A program made the translations under genes and the position numbers. From Maratus speciosus (Eukaryota; Arthropoda; Arachnida; Araneae; Salticidae): 64,000 nucleotides of DNA. The notes under the pieces were generated by a model that was not told where the DNA came from, searched no databases, and saw nothing but the letters and a program-made list of their open reading frames with translations. The stretch spans positions 672,970,484-673,034,483 of the forward strand of contig OZ010788.1 in the NCBI GenBank assembly GCA_963932465.1, given 5' to 3'. This document shows positions 22,791-34,037 of the stretch, piece by piece (position 1 is the stretch's first letter; each line of letters starts with the position of its first letter).

Positions 22791-23799
22791 TAATTTGGCT
22801 AATATTCATTAAAAAAAACTTCTCTATGAATAAATAAATAAAATAATGTAAATAAAACACAAATTTACTAGACATGTATAAGATCTGAAATTATCAGAAT
22901 ATAAAAGGATGCCATAAGTAGCAAAATCTTGGCAAAAAATCTTAGCATCCGGCTAATAAGAAAATATCGCTTTTGCTAAATTTCAAAAAATTATTTGATT
23001 GTATAATTTGTATTTTCCATATGAAAAATGCTTTTTTAATGTAAGTGGCCAATCTAAAAAAATTATTGCATATAAAAAAAATTATTACTTTTCAATTTAA
23101 AAAAAAAGTTTCACCTATATTCTTTAACCCGGGAATCCCGGGTACGATCTCCTCGTTAATTTTAAAACACAAATATCAGTTACATACAGATGAGCGCATA
23201 CATTCATTAAATAATTGTTAACTTTGAGATTTATTTATATTTTTCTTGTATTTATTTATTGATTGATGAAATTTTAATTTACGAAATATTAACCGAAAAC
23301 AAATACTGTACTATTTATATTGCTTTAATACGATGTAAAAATTGAAATTGTTCGATCTTTAGAGGTTAATAAATTTCCAAAAGCGAAATTTATTTTATAG
23401 GTTGCATTAATATGACGTCAACGTTACAAACTAACATGTTTTTCTTTGAATAATATATATATTGTTAATAGGCAGTTTCTTTTTGTTGCAACAAGAAAGA
23501 AAAAATAATTATTTGTAAATTAAAAAAAAAATATATGCATTTAATGTTAAGTCTATGGATTTTTTTTTTATCTGAAATTAATTCTCAATGATATGATTTT
23601 CCTTATTTTCAATTCCTACTATTAGTTCACACTCTCCCTATATATATCTTGTTCAAATTTTCGATCGTTAATAAAATACTTATTATTCATCCAATCAAAT
23701 TCAAATAAATATTTTTAAACTTGTAGTGGATGACACTTGATGTTAATACAGTTTTTTTCAAATATTAATTCATTAATTAATTTTAGTTTTATATGAGAG
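22791..23799. other. AT-rich stretch without genes
   Basis: The only notable item is the palindrome CCCGGGAATCCCGGG near 23130 in otherwise A/T-rich sequence. Confidence 0.45.
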
Positions 23800-24010
23800 A
23801 CAAAATGGCGGCCATTTGTTATTGAACAGCATTTAATGCATCACCATACCTATAAGGGGATTACCATAGGAGGGACCCTGTTCTATCGCCAAATACCGCA
23901 AAGTTTATCGCCAAAAGTGATGCCAACTTGGCGATATCTCTAATATTTCATCAAATTCCCATAGACTTCCATCGTAAACCAATAGGGTTTCCTTGGTTAT
24001 AGAAAATCAA
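23800..24010. repeat. Dispersed repeat G, copy 1
   Basis: TGAACAGCATTTAATGCATC, TTCTATCGCCAAATACCG, TTGGCGATATCTCTAATATT and TCCCATAGACTTCCATCGTA match 54795-55020 in reverse complement, in matching order. Confidence 0.75.
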
Positions 24011-24213
24011 TATGAAAACCATGGCACTGAAAAATTGTTTCCTCAGCCGATCGGTCGAGCAGTTTTGACGATTGGAGTCGCCACTAAATAATCATTAGGT
24101 AAATTTGCATGACAAATTGTGATGCGATACTCCGGAAATCAAACCTCGATTATGTTAAATTTGACATCAATTTGTTTAATTGTATTACCTATTTAAAAAA
24201 TTTCGCATATTAA

Positions 24214-24813
24214 ACAAAAACTTAATTTGCATAACAAATTGAAAGAAAAAACAATTTATTTCCAACTTCGTTTAAGCCCGAGAAGGGACTGATATTAAGA
24301 TATTTCATTCAGTTGCTTCTACATTTAACGTTAAATTCTTGTAAGGAATATGGTTAAACTAATTGAACTTAAAAAAAATAAAAATAAAATTCAAACAATA
24401 TGATACTTAAACCGCCCTAAAAACTTAGATTCCGTTCAAATGAAATCGAAATAAATCATAGACCTTTTTTTCCATTTTTAAGTTGCCAATATTTGTATTG
24501 CAGATTTTGTACGTTTATTGAAAATGATAACCTACATGCAAAATGCAAAAATCTTAAATAAATAAATAAATAAAGGTCTAAAAATTATTTCGATTTTATT
24601 TCATCGGAATCTAAGTTTTTAAGACGGTTTAAGTATCATATTGTTTGAATTTAATTTTTATTTTTTAGTTTAACCATATTCCTTACAAGAATTTAACGTT
24701 AAATGTAGAAGCAACTGAATGAAATATCTTACTATCAGTCCCTTCTCGGGCCTAAACGAAATTAGAAATAAATTGTTTTTTCTTTTAATTTGTTATGCGA
24801 ATTATGTTTTTGT
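24214..24813. mobile_element. 600-bp foldback element flanked by TTAA
   Basis: The left arm (ACAAAAACTTAATTTGCATA, CCCGAGAAGGGACTGAT, CATTTAACGTTAAATTCTTG, TTAGATTCCG) is mirrored by the right arm over about 250 bp at roughly 95% identity, around a loop of about 100 bp (24470-24570). TTAA lies at 24210-24213 and 24814-24817. There is no coding capacity. Confidence 0.8.
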
Positions 24814-24817
24814 TTAA

Positions 24818-24990
24818 TTATATAAATGCGTAGCACTTATAATCGCCGTCTTGTCCGTCCGTCTGATCACATAGAACAGAGCAAAAACTACCCAACCGTT
24901 GCAATTTAATGTATAGAATTGTTGCAGAATTTTGGCGAGTCCTTTGCCATGTCTGACGTACAATTTCCGACTTGTTTACATTATTTTATG
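24818..24990. repeat. Repeat X, copy 2 (fragment)
   Basis: It matches X from TATATAAATGCGTAGCAC through GTCCGTCCGTCTGATCACAT, AACAGAGCAAAAACTACCCA and GCAGAATTTTGGCGAGTCCT to CCGACTTGTTTACATT. It lacks both the MITE and the tandem expansion of copy 1, so it shows the simpler arrangement. Confidence 0.75.
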
Positions 24991-25844
24991 TTCTAAATGT
25001 TATACTTAAGGTTGTGGTCAGTGAGATTTCAAATTCCCTTCGCTAATCTTAAACCTAAGGGTATCTTCCCCATTCCAACTGAAATTTAAACAGTAAATTT
25101 AAGCTGACACATGAATGTATTTTATTATTCTATATTTATTAATTAAATAAATATAGTATACAAAATACATTTATCTTTTAGCTCAACACATTTTTCCTTG
25201 GCTTACAAAGTTCTACTTTGTTCAGGTTAAAAGTTTGACTTTATTTACAAAATATTAATAGAACTTCTGCGAATTGTAGTCATATTTGTTTACTAAGCAG
25301 GACTCCAATTCGTTTTTTTATTTTATTTATTTATTTATTTATTTTCTTATTATTATTATTTTTTTTTTAATTACCACTTTTTTCAAAGTAAAATTTTCGT
25401 TTTCGATTTCTTTTTTTTTTTTTTACAAATATTGTAAATGTTGACCCGGACGATTAATATAGCTAGAAATGTCGCAAAACAGCCTTACCAGTAGGTCTCC
25501 TTTTTAAGTAAAAAATTAAGAGGTTATAACAGAAATTCCTTTTTTTTTTATCCAGTTACGAGTTGCAAAAACCTAACACGAAAAAAATTTCCGGAATTAA
25601 TTTCAAAAACGGACCTCTGTGTTCAGTAAAAATTCATTCTACCAAAAAAGCAGAAATAAATTTATATTCTGAAATTTGATTAATTTTGACTTTAATTTTT
25701 ATTGCTATATCCAAAATTATATAAAGTACACTGTAAACTGAAATGTATAAAATTAAGTTTCTTTCTCAAGTGTCTTAATATTTAAGACAGTTGTATGTGT
25801 CTGAATTTATGACACTTGAAATGTCTAAATAGCGGCCATCTTTG

Positions 25845-25888
<44 letters not shown>

Positions 25889-26329
25889 GCATTATTTGCG
25901 CCATGTTTGACAACATTGAATGTTCCTCAATAAATAGGGAAATATTTGATCATAAAGAAGGGCTGGGTTTGTTTCAGAGGCAGAACCAGATTAATGCATG
26001 GGCAAGCCCTTCCTGCCCCAAATTTGTTATTAAATTTTCGTAAAGCTGATAGATTAAATCTCTTTCGATATTATACTGTATTAATATATTTTTTTAACTT
26101 TTAGTGTAAGATACGATTAAAAAGGGTACATACATGTTTGTCTAAGTTCAGTAAAATTAGCGGGATATCCGGATTTGGCCATTATTCGAAGGTTTCAATT
26201 CTTCAGATGTATGCAAATGTGTATGTGTTATTTTTTTCAATCCACAATATATATTATATCTATGACCTATATTATATATATTATATTATATATATTACAT
26301 ACATTATAAAAGCTAATACCTCTGAATAG
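24991..26329. other. AT-rich stretch with microsatellite, no genes
   Basis: A (TA)n tract lies at about 25848-25882, and ATTT/ATT repeats near 25320-25360. A short motif pair GTGTCTTAATATTTAAGACA near 25770 is self-complementary. No reading frame has family features. Confidence 0.5.
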
Positions 26330-26377
26330 CGAGCAAATTCCGCGAACCCGAGATGGTTTGACTATTGAGAGGTTTTA
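26315..26377. mobile_element. Fragment of a pogo/Tigger-type terminus
   Basis: The end GAGAGGTTTTACTG, with CCTCTGAATAGCGAGC just inside, reads in reverse as CAGTAAAACCTCTC, a typical pogo-group terminal repeat. No matching left end was found. Confidence 0.45.
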
Positions 26378-26410
26378 CTGCATTTAAATAAATATATTTT
26401 TTGTTTTTAA

Positions 26411-26860
26411 CCCTTTATTCACCGACGGTACTTAATTTATTTAAAACATTGATTAGTAGTAAGGCAGTTTAGAATGCGTTATAGCTACTTTACTTTATCC
26501 TGTTCCAAAAGCAATACTGGTTGCACAAGGCAAACATATTTTTTAAACGATGATTTATTTTTCATTTGCATCTTTTTAGCTTTGCTGACGTTGAAAGATT
26601 GCGAGGAAAAGTTTCAGTTAGGTTCGAATCGACTATTATCAATTTTCATGTATGGGTCAAAATTACCACTCATGGCGGTTCTAATGTTAAAAAGAAAGCT
26701 GGCGGCATTTTAATATATGTAAAGTAACACTACATCAGTTATTTCATGACTTTGGACTTAAAAATTACTATAAATAAATATTATAGTTTTCATAGAACGT
26801 ATTACAGAACACAGTCTCATTCAAAAGAGATAGAACTATCCAAGTACTTTCATCCTAAAC
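26411..26860. mobile_element. piggyBac-type element, partial, relative of 17740-18268
   Basis: TTAA (26407-26410) precedes CCCTTTATTCACCGACGGTA. The next 180 bp match the reverse complement of the right half of 17740-18268 (CAGTTTAGAATGCGTTA, TTTGCATCTTTTTAGCTTT). The right terminus is not clear; it meets repeat Y near CCCTTAAGAATACG. Confidence 0.65.
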
Positions 26861-27299
26861 CCTTAAGAATACGTTTGCCTCATACAATTTTCCCCGAAAA
26901 TTACATATAGCTGCGATTAGATCAAATGCATTACCTTTAAAAATTCAATTTTTTAGTCTAAAATAGAAATACTTTCAATAGTAATAGAAGTGACAATTTA
27001 TTTTGTTTTCAAAACATTTACAAAGATTAAGTTTTAATGACTTCAAATTATACTTTTAAAGTAAAGAAATCGCACAAAGAAAAATCTTTCATTCTAAGAC
27101 AAGACAGGTTGTTACGTATTTACCCAGAGAAAATCTTACCTTTTTAGAACATTGAGGAGGTTTTTAGAAAGATTTTCTAAATTTAACAAAGTGCTGTCGA
27201 GGTATACTAAAAAGATTTTGCGAGTAAATTGTGCTGTTTATGGAGTTTTTTTCTAATCTTTTTGAAGATATGATGTTAATTAAATTATTTTGAGCTTAA
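26861..27299. repeat. Repeat Y, copy a
   Basis: It runs from AATACGTTTGCCTCATACAA to TTATTTTGAGCTTAA and is duplicated in the same orientation at 28310-30190 on the other side of the 27300-28305 element. It preserves the uninterrupted site GAGGTATACTAAAAAG into which the foldback at 28645-30092 inserted in the other copy. Confidence 0.8.
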
Positions 27300-28305
27300 C
27301 CATTTATCTACTGACGGTACTTATAAATACCACTCACTTTAAACTTTCATCCCATAGTGGTTATTACTAATATTCTAATGGTACTTTGCAAAAGCACTCT
27401 TTTGACTCCTCTTTATCCGGATACATGGCAGAAGTAGTTCTAAGTTTGTTATTTTAGCGAGAAAGGAGGCTATCTTTGAAACAGTCGATGTGTTTTGTGC
27501 CGACACTTTGTAAAGATTCTCATGCTCGACTTTTTAATCGTCTTAGAATGCAATTTGACTGGCTATTTTAGGTGAACGGTGTATGTATTTGATTTACCAG
27601 TTGAATGACTCGGTGGTACTTATAAGTACCCTCAGTACACTGGGTGGTGGAGAAAAAGTTCTTGTTTACTTTTCGTCTGTGTAGTTATCCATCTTTTTCA
27701 TCTGCTTTAAAATGTAATTACTAAAATGTAGTGTAGTAATAACTTTCCCAGTGTTTCTTTTCTGTTTCATTATTTTTATTTTTTTATAGAAAATCGAAAA
27801 AGTTGTGGAACCGGCTCTTTTTTGATATACTAGAAATAGTGTATGTAAATTCATATATTGCATATATGGAGATACGAGAAAACATGTTGTCCCTGGAATA
27901 TAGACGTCGCATAACTAAAGGACTGCTAACAAGATCGAAACCTTAAAAAAATAGTTTTTTTAACCCTTCCAGGGGCAAATGCTAAGATGTTGAAATAAAT
28001 GATTGGTACCGGAATTTGCCAAAATATTTATTTGTAAATAAGAAAAAGGCCATATTTCACATACTTATTAAATCGAAAATATTTTACCTCAATTCTGGTG
28101 CTATTTAAAATACCTTGTGGTGTTTTCTGTTACGATATTTTAGTCATAGTGTACTGACGGTACTTTAAAGTACCACTTTAATTAATTACCTCTAAATAAT
28201 TAAATTTCTCACGGGCGAATATTTTTTTTTTATGTTTATGCTTTAATTTTCATTGTAGTCACTGAAAACAAAATTGCAGTACATCATAATGCAGCAGATA
28301 AAGGG
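27300..28305. mobile_element. piggyBac-type non-autonomous element, 1006 bp
   Basis: TTAA flanks both ends (27296-27299 and 28306-28309). The left end CCATTTATCTACTGACGGTA and the right end CAGCAGATAAAGGG are inverted repeats of the same family as 17740-18268. GGTACTTATAAATACC-like palindromes occur near 27313, and again near 27613 and 28155, so the element may itself contain nested relatives. No transposase frame was found. Confidence 0.8.
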
Positions 28306-28644
28306 TTAACGATACGTTCGCGATATACAATTTCCCCCAAAAATTACATATAGCTGCGATTAGATCAAATGTATTACCTTTAAAAGTTCAATTTTTTAGT
28401 CTAAAATAGAAATCAATTTCAATAGCAATAGAAGTGACAATTTATTTTGTTTAAATAACATTCACAAAGATTAAGTTTTAATGACTTCCAATTATACTTT
28501 TAAAGTAAAGAAATCGCGCAAAGAAAAATCTTTAATTCCAAGATGAGTTGTTACGTACTTGCCCAGGGAAAATCTTACCTTTTTAGATCTTTGAGAAGGT
28601 TTTTAAAAATATTTTCTAAATTTAACGAACTGCTATCGAGGTAT

Positions 28645-30092
28645 TAGTCCAGGCAATAGAGACCGTATAGGGGCTCTACCTAGCAAAATTCATGGTAGTT
28701 CTAGAAAAAGGCTTACTATATGTTTTTTGGGTCGCTGAATCCGAATTTTTGACTTTCCACTAAAATTTCCCCCTGCAACCCCCCAAAATTTTCGTAAAAT
28801 GCCCCCCCCCCCCCCCAAAAGGTTTTTATTAAAAAAATCAATTTTTTTATTGTTTTAGGGGAAAAGCATCTAGAAATTCAGAAAGTATATAAAATTTACA
28901 ACAAATTAGATATATGACATTATGACTTAGGATGAAGGGGAAGGAGGGATCTGCCTCGGAACATGCGCGCGGTGCTGCGTGAACTAAGTTGTGCAATTCC
29001 ACTTAACCACTCACACGTTTACATTCGCCCTCCCATCTCCCCTTTGAACTTTCTCTATAAGCATTACTTTAAGTTTTTTGGGTCGCTGAATCCGAATTTT
29101 TAACTTCCCCCTCCCCCCCCCCCACAAATAGTTGTTTTTAACTTAAATTTCTTATTGTTTTAGGGGAAAAGCATTACGAAATTCAGATACTAGACAAAAT
29201 TTGCAACAAATAGGATATATGAGATTATGATGTAGGATGAACGGTGAGGGGAAGGGCTGCCTCTGAACATGCACTGCGGTGCTACGTGCACTAAGTTATG
29301 AAGTCCAAGCAATAGGGGATTTTACCTGGAAAAATTAATACTACTTCTGGATTTCGACTCTCTTTATGTTTTTTGGGTCAAGCAATCCAAATTTGTAACT
29401 TCCCACCAAAATTTCACCCGGCAACCCCCCAAAAAATTGATTTTTTGAAAAAAATTGGTTTTTGAGAAAAGCGCGCGGGGAATGTTCCGAGGCAGCCCCC
29501 TCTCTCCCCGTTTATCTTACGTCATAATGTCATATATCCTATTTGTTGCAAATTTTGTCTAGTTTCTGAATTTTGTAATGCTTTTCCCGTAAAACAAAAA
29601 AGAAATTTAAGTTAATAACAACTATTTGGGTGGGGGGGTTCGGGGGGGGATTTTGGGGGTAGGTTAAAAATTCGGATTCAGCGACCCAAACAACTTAAAG
29701 TAAACCTTATAAGGAAAGTTCGGAAAGGAGATGGGAGGGTGAATGTAAACGTGTGAGTGGTTAAGGGGAATTGCGCAACTTAGTCCACGCAGCACCCCGC
29801 GCATGTTCAGAGGCAGATCCCCCCTTCCCCTTCATCCTAAATCATAATGCCATATGTCTAATTTGTTGCAAATTTTGTCTACTTTTTGAATTTCTAGATG
29901 CTTTTCCCCTAAAACAATAAAATAATGAATTTTTTTAATAAAAACCTTTTTTGGGGGAGGGTGGGGGGGTTGCGGGGGAAATTTTAGTGGGAAGTTACAA
30001 ATTCGGATTCAGCGACCCAAAAAACATGAAGTAAGCCGATTTCCAGAACTACCATTAATTTTGCTAGGTAAAATTCCCTATTGCCTGGACTA
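28645..30092. mobile_element. 1448-bp foldback element with repeated arm subunits, TAT duplication
   Basis: The ends TAGTCCAGGCAATAG and CTATTGCCTGGACTA are perfectly inverted. TAT flanks both sides (28642-28644, 30093-30095) and occurs once in the empty site of Y copy a. The arms of about 650 bp are inverted along their length. Within each arm the phrase TTTGGGTCGCTGAATCCGAA repeats about 335-359 bp apart. A third degenerate terminus (GTCCAAGCAATAGGGGATTT) lies near the centre at 29308. C-runs occur on the left and G-runs on the right. Confidence 0.85.
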
Positions 30093-30304
30093 TATACTAA
30101 AAAGATTTTTGAAGTAAATCGTGCTGTTTATGGGGGCTTTTTTCCTAATCTTTTTGAAGACATGATGTTAATTAAATTATTTTGAGCTTAATCTGGGTAT
30201 GTATTATACCATCTCAAAACACTTAAAAGAACGTTTTTATGATATTCATTCCTCGTTGTACATTTTGTATGTGGAAAGAAAATGGGATTTTGACATCAGA
30301 AATA

Positions 30305-30760
30305 TACCGGGTGTCTCAAAAATGACCGATGATTTTTAAAATTCCATAACTTGCAAACGGTGACAGATATTTAAAAAATTCTTGCAGGAGGGTTATGTAT
30401 GATGTCAGGAGTTGCTTTACTGTGATTTTTGATTTTAATTCGAATTTCAAACAATAGATGGCGCTCAGAGCAATAGGTGCTCAGTCCAGACCCGATTTTT
30501 GGTACTTCGGGATCCATTCAATAAATTTTAATCTCGTTTTTTCGCATGGAAGAGAAGAGAGGCCGAAAAAGAGAGCCTGGATTGAGCGGTTATTGCTTAC
30601 AGCGCCATCTATCGATGGTATTTGTAACGTAACTCAGATAGGCAGCATATAATCTCCTGACACCTTACATAACACTCCTGCAAGCATTTTTTTTTATATC
30701 TCTGTCACCGTTTGCAAGTTATTGAATTTTCAGATCATCGGTCATTTTCGGGACATATGT
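30305..30760. mobile_element. MITE with ~100-bp inverted arms in repeat Y
   Basis: The left arm (GGGTGTCTCAAAAATGACCG, AACTTGCAAACGGTGACAGA, TGATGTCAGGAG) is mirrored at right (CTCCTGACACCTTACATAAC, TCTGTCACCGTTTGCAAGTT, CGGTCATTTTCGGGAC). Inside are ATAGATGGCGCTC and CAGCGCCATCTATCGATGG in inverted orientation. The small plus-strand frame at 30458 lies within this element and has no support as a gene. Confidence 0.8.
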
Positions 30761-31291
30761 AATCTTTGGTATTTAGGTTAAAACGTCTTAAATAAGTAAT
30801 TTGTTATTCCTGTTCGTTTTGCATAATATAAATAAAGAAAAAAATATTTTTATTATAACTTCATTGGTTGTTTTACTTTTTTATTATTTTTATTTTGATG
30901 ATGCTTAGAGTTTTAAACGAACAATTCATTAAATTTGTTTGCTTTCGAAAGTATTTTGTTCTTGTGAATTTTCCAATTATCATAGATATGTTAGTTAAAT
31001 TCACTAGTTAAGATGTTCAATGCAAAATTTACATTTTGATAACTTATTAAGCTTAGATGGAATTTTGAATCCTATATGTAATGAACACATGAAATATAAT
31101 TTTAATTTTATTTATTTATTATTTAGTTTAAATAATTTTAATTTCAAACATTACTGTCCGAATGATCTGAAACCTTGTGTTAGGATTTAATTTTAAACGT
31201 CGATTAAACATTTGTGTCAAAATTGGGTATTATTGTTTAAAATTTCATAGTTAGTACCTATTTGAATATGATGCATAATTTATGCATAACA

Positions 31292-32148
31292 TATAGGTCA
31301 ATTCCCTCGTAAGTGACGTAACACTTTATCACCGAGTTTTGTTTTCAAAACTGTGTAGAAAATTTACTAATAAAGCTAGAACAAATTTTTACAATTACAA
31401 AAATTTCTTAGTAAGGACACAAATACGCAACCTATTCAAATATCTGCAGGTTATTTCAATTTCTCTTTTAGTCCCAAAAATTGAAATTCAAATTTCTGTA
31501 ACTGGCGTAACATAAAATAGACAAACTTTTTTTCTGTCTTCATTGAAGTGTAAAAGTTATCAAAACTATCCCGTTCAAAAAAGTAATTTAATGTTCTCAA
31601 TCACACTAAGTAATTGACAAATTATAACAGTAACTTGTGTAATTAATTTCTGAACAATAAAAAAGAAAAATAGCGGTGTTATGTTGGTGTTATTTATGAC
31701 GGCCGGTTATACGCACGAGGGATATAGGCCGTAGGGTGAGTGCCCTCCGTAGGGGTCTTTCTAATGGAACCTAACCCGTATTTACGCAAGGTTTCCCAAG
31801 GTTCGAAGAAAACCACGAAAACTCTGAACGGTTAGGCCGACGGGCGCGATTGGGTTCGAACACATCACCTCCCGTCTACCAGTTTCAAGAGCAGAACGTC
31901 TGAGCTACTGGTAGGGCAAAGAAAAAATGGCATTTACACATGTAACTGACGTAATATTATGACTTTACAAAGACAATAATGGTACTTAACTTAGTTTGTA
32001 AACAGTAATTTACAATGCCTTTTTATTAGGATTTTATTATCGAACATAAAAGTATCAAGCTTTCCAATCATATCCTTAAATTAAACATATTATAAATTTT
32101 ATCCCCCCCCCCCCCAAAAAAAAAATAATTCTGGGGAATTGTCCTATA
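31292..32148. mobile_element. TIR element with GTAACTGACGTAA motifs, inserted in repeat Y
   Basis: The ends are TATAGGTCAATTCCC and (G)GGGAATTGTCCTATA, inverted with one mismatch. The flanking Y sequence (CATAACATA and TTAATATATGTTAATTTCAA) is continuous at 54450-54485, which supports insertion. GT(A)ACTG(A/G)CGTAA-type motifs occur at 31311, 31500 and 31940. A SINE sits inside. Confidence 0.65.
31672..31917 (-). mobile_element. tRNA-derived SINE, ~246 bp
   Basis: On the minus strand it starts near GCCCTACCAGTAGCTCAGAC, with a TAGCTCAGACG box A and, about 50 bp on, TGTTCGAACCC box B, the internal RNA polymerase III promoter of a tRNA head. The tRNA-unrelated body runs to GGCCGTCATAAATAACACCA. 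Target duplications of AAAGAAAAAT (31662-31671) and AAAGAAAAAAT (31918-31928) flank it. A tRNA gene is excluded by the degenerate stems and long body. Confidence 0.75.
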
Positions 32149-34030
32149 TTAATATATGTTAATTTCAATTGCTAATAGCGTCTCTCTAATTAAATTATGC
32201 AAACATTTCATATATTATCTCCAAACAAATTACATATAACTGTGATTTAACACTTTGGATTATCTTTAAAAATCGATTTTTAAATCACAAAGTAAAAGTA
32301 TTTAGAGCAGTAATATAAATAACAATTTATTTTGTTTAAAAATCTTTAGCCAGCATTAAGTTTTGATAACTTCAAATTTAACTTTTGAAGTTAATTCACC
32401 TTTAAAAAATCTCCTCTAATTCCATGAATGGTACGAGAGAAATTTAGAGAAATTGCGTTAAGAGAGAAATTGGAGATTTAGAGTAAATCTTTTAATACTT
32501 TGATGAGAAAGAGTTTTTTAAACTTTTATTTTTAATAATAACGATGTTCTGTCCAGAAATACAATCAATATTTTCCCCAATTAAATCTCCTCCCGTATCT
32601 TTTTCTTTTAGGAGACATGACATTAATTAAATTAAATAATTAATTTTTGAGCTTAAGATATTTTTATTGTGTCATTATTAGTTACGATAAAGATATTTTC
32701 ATTACTTTCATTTTGATGTTGCTTCAAGTTTCAAACATATAATTTTAGTTATATCTGTTTATCTTTTAAATTATTTTCTTTTAGACATAAAAAGTTTAGT
32801 AGTTATATAATTTGCTATTTAATTTTTTTAAGTGAATGATAGCTTACGAATTGTAAAAAGGCATTTTTATTTAGATGTATAAAAATCTATTGAATTATAT
32901 ATTTTTTTTATACAAATTTGCTTATATTTTAGTTTTAAGTTACCTTAACTATGAAGTAATTCAAGAAATTACTCTTTAAATTTATTTATCCAGAGATTTG
33001 TTATCGACAATCAATTAAGATGCACATATTAAAACTTGTTTCGGATCTGTTTTTAAGGTTTTGTTCATCTGCGAAACCCTATTCGTCTCACTCCTCTGCC
33101 TGTCTGTCACACAGCCCGTTCTCAGAAACTATATAGGTTGGAGACTTGAAATTTTGGATACTTATAACTGAACACCTCACATCAAACGACAAATCATAAT
33201 ATTTTGAAAAAGTCTTATATTTACCCGTCTGAGCTCAAATTCGTGTATTTTAAGCTTTTTTTTTTCTAACTGAGTCCCTAATTAAGTTGAAGACTTGAAA
33301 TTTTGAATACTTATAGCTGAACACTTGCGAACACACGGCAAATCATAAAAATTTCCAAAAGTCTTATATTTACCACTACGGTCTCTAACTTGTGAATTCT
33401 AAGCAATTTTTGTAACCTCCACCCTTTTCACCCGGGGTGAACTTTTCTAACTTTTGCCGACACCCCTTTGACCACTCTTTCATAGTATGCACCAAAGGCT
33501 TAGGTGTTTTAGTTCCACTTTTTACCGCCAGGTGGCGACTGACTATCTTGGATGCTATGGGCTCGATCCTCTTGACTAATAAATCTACTGATAGGTTGTA
33601 TAATGGAGTTTCGTTCGGAGGTTTGTTTAGAATAGAGTGCGCCCCCTGTTCGTGAAATATGGAACTAACATATTTCGAAAAAGGATAAAATGTTTTGAAA
33701 GGAATATTAAACAAAATCTTCTGTGCGATCTTTGATCACACTTACCCATTTGTTTATGTAACTTTTAACATAAAGCTTCGTTCTGAAGTGATTGTTTAGT
33801 GCATTGAAAATGCATACATTTAAATAAGTTATCTTTCTCGCAAATTATTAAAGTACATTTCTCGTACATATTCTCCAGAAATAAATGCTTCGTATATGTG
33901 TGTTTTGAGCGTTTACATTACCTTTAAAAAATGGATTTTTGAGTATAAAAGATAAAGTATTTACAACAGTAATAACAAAAACGAAAAATCATGCGTACAC
34001 CATAGATTATGAAACACTTTCCAACATATT
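32149..34030. repeat. Repeat Y, copy c, interrupted by repeat Z
   Basis: It shares AACTGTGATTTAACAC, AGCAGTAATATAAATAACAA, ACATGACATTAATTAAATTA, TTTGAGCTTAAGAT and, near the right end, CATTGAAAATGCATACATTT with 53180-57110 and 59020-60970. It is the most complete copy of this multi-kilobase non-coding family in the window. Confidence 0.7.
33055..33757. repeat. Repeat Z, copy 1
   Basis: From CACACAGCCCGTTCTCAGAA to GATCACACTTACCCATTTGT it matches 51798-52612. It contains two ~150-bp sub-units (GGTTGGAGACTTGAAATTTT; AGTTGAAGACTTGAAATTTT), whereas copy 2 has three. The distal part carries CACCCGGGGTGAACTTTT and CGCCAGGTGGCGACTG. The overlapping frames at 33385-33714 lie inside the repeat and are not credible genes. 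Confidence 0.75.
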
Positions 34031-34037
34031 CAGAATA

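Larger units (their letters stand above)
28310..31290. repeat. Repeat Y, copy b, with two insertions
   Basis: Y sequence occupies 28310-28644, 30093-30300 and about 30765-31290. It is interrupted by the foldback at 28645-30092 and the MITE at 30305-30760. The last section (TTTTATTTTGATGATGCTTA, GTATTTTGTTC, CTATATGTAATG) matches 32700-32800 and 53430-53480. Confidence 0.7.

Noticed and set aside
26861..30190. Repeat Y as the LTR of a retrotransposon
   Set aside because: The direct copies flank a TTAA element without primer-binding site or pol, Y has no TG...CA ends, and the duplicated part differs at 59.3-60.9 kb.
33385..33714. 109-codon minus-strand frame as a gene
   Set aside because: It lies wholly within repeat Z, is overlapped by an opposite-strand frame, and has no domain.
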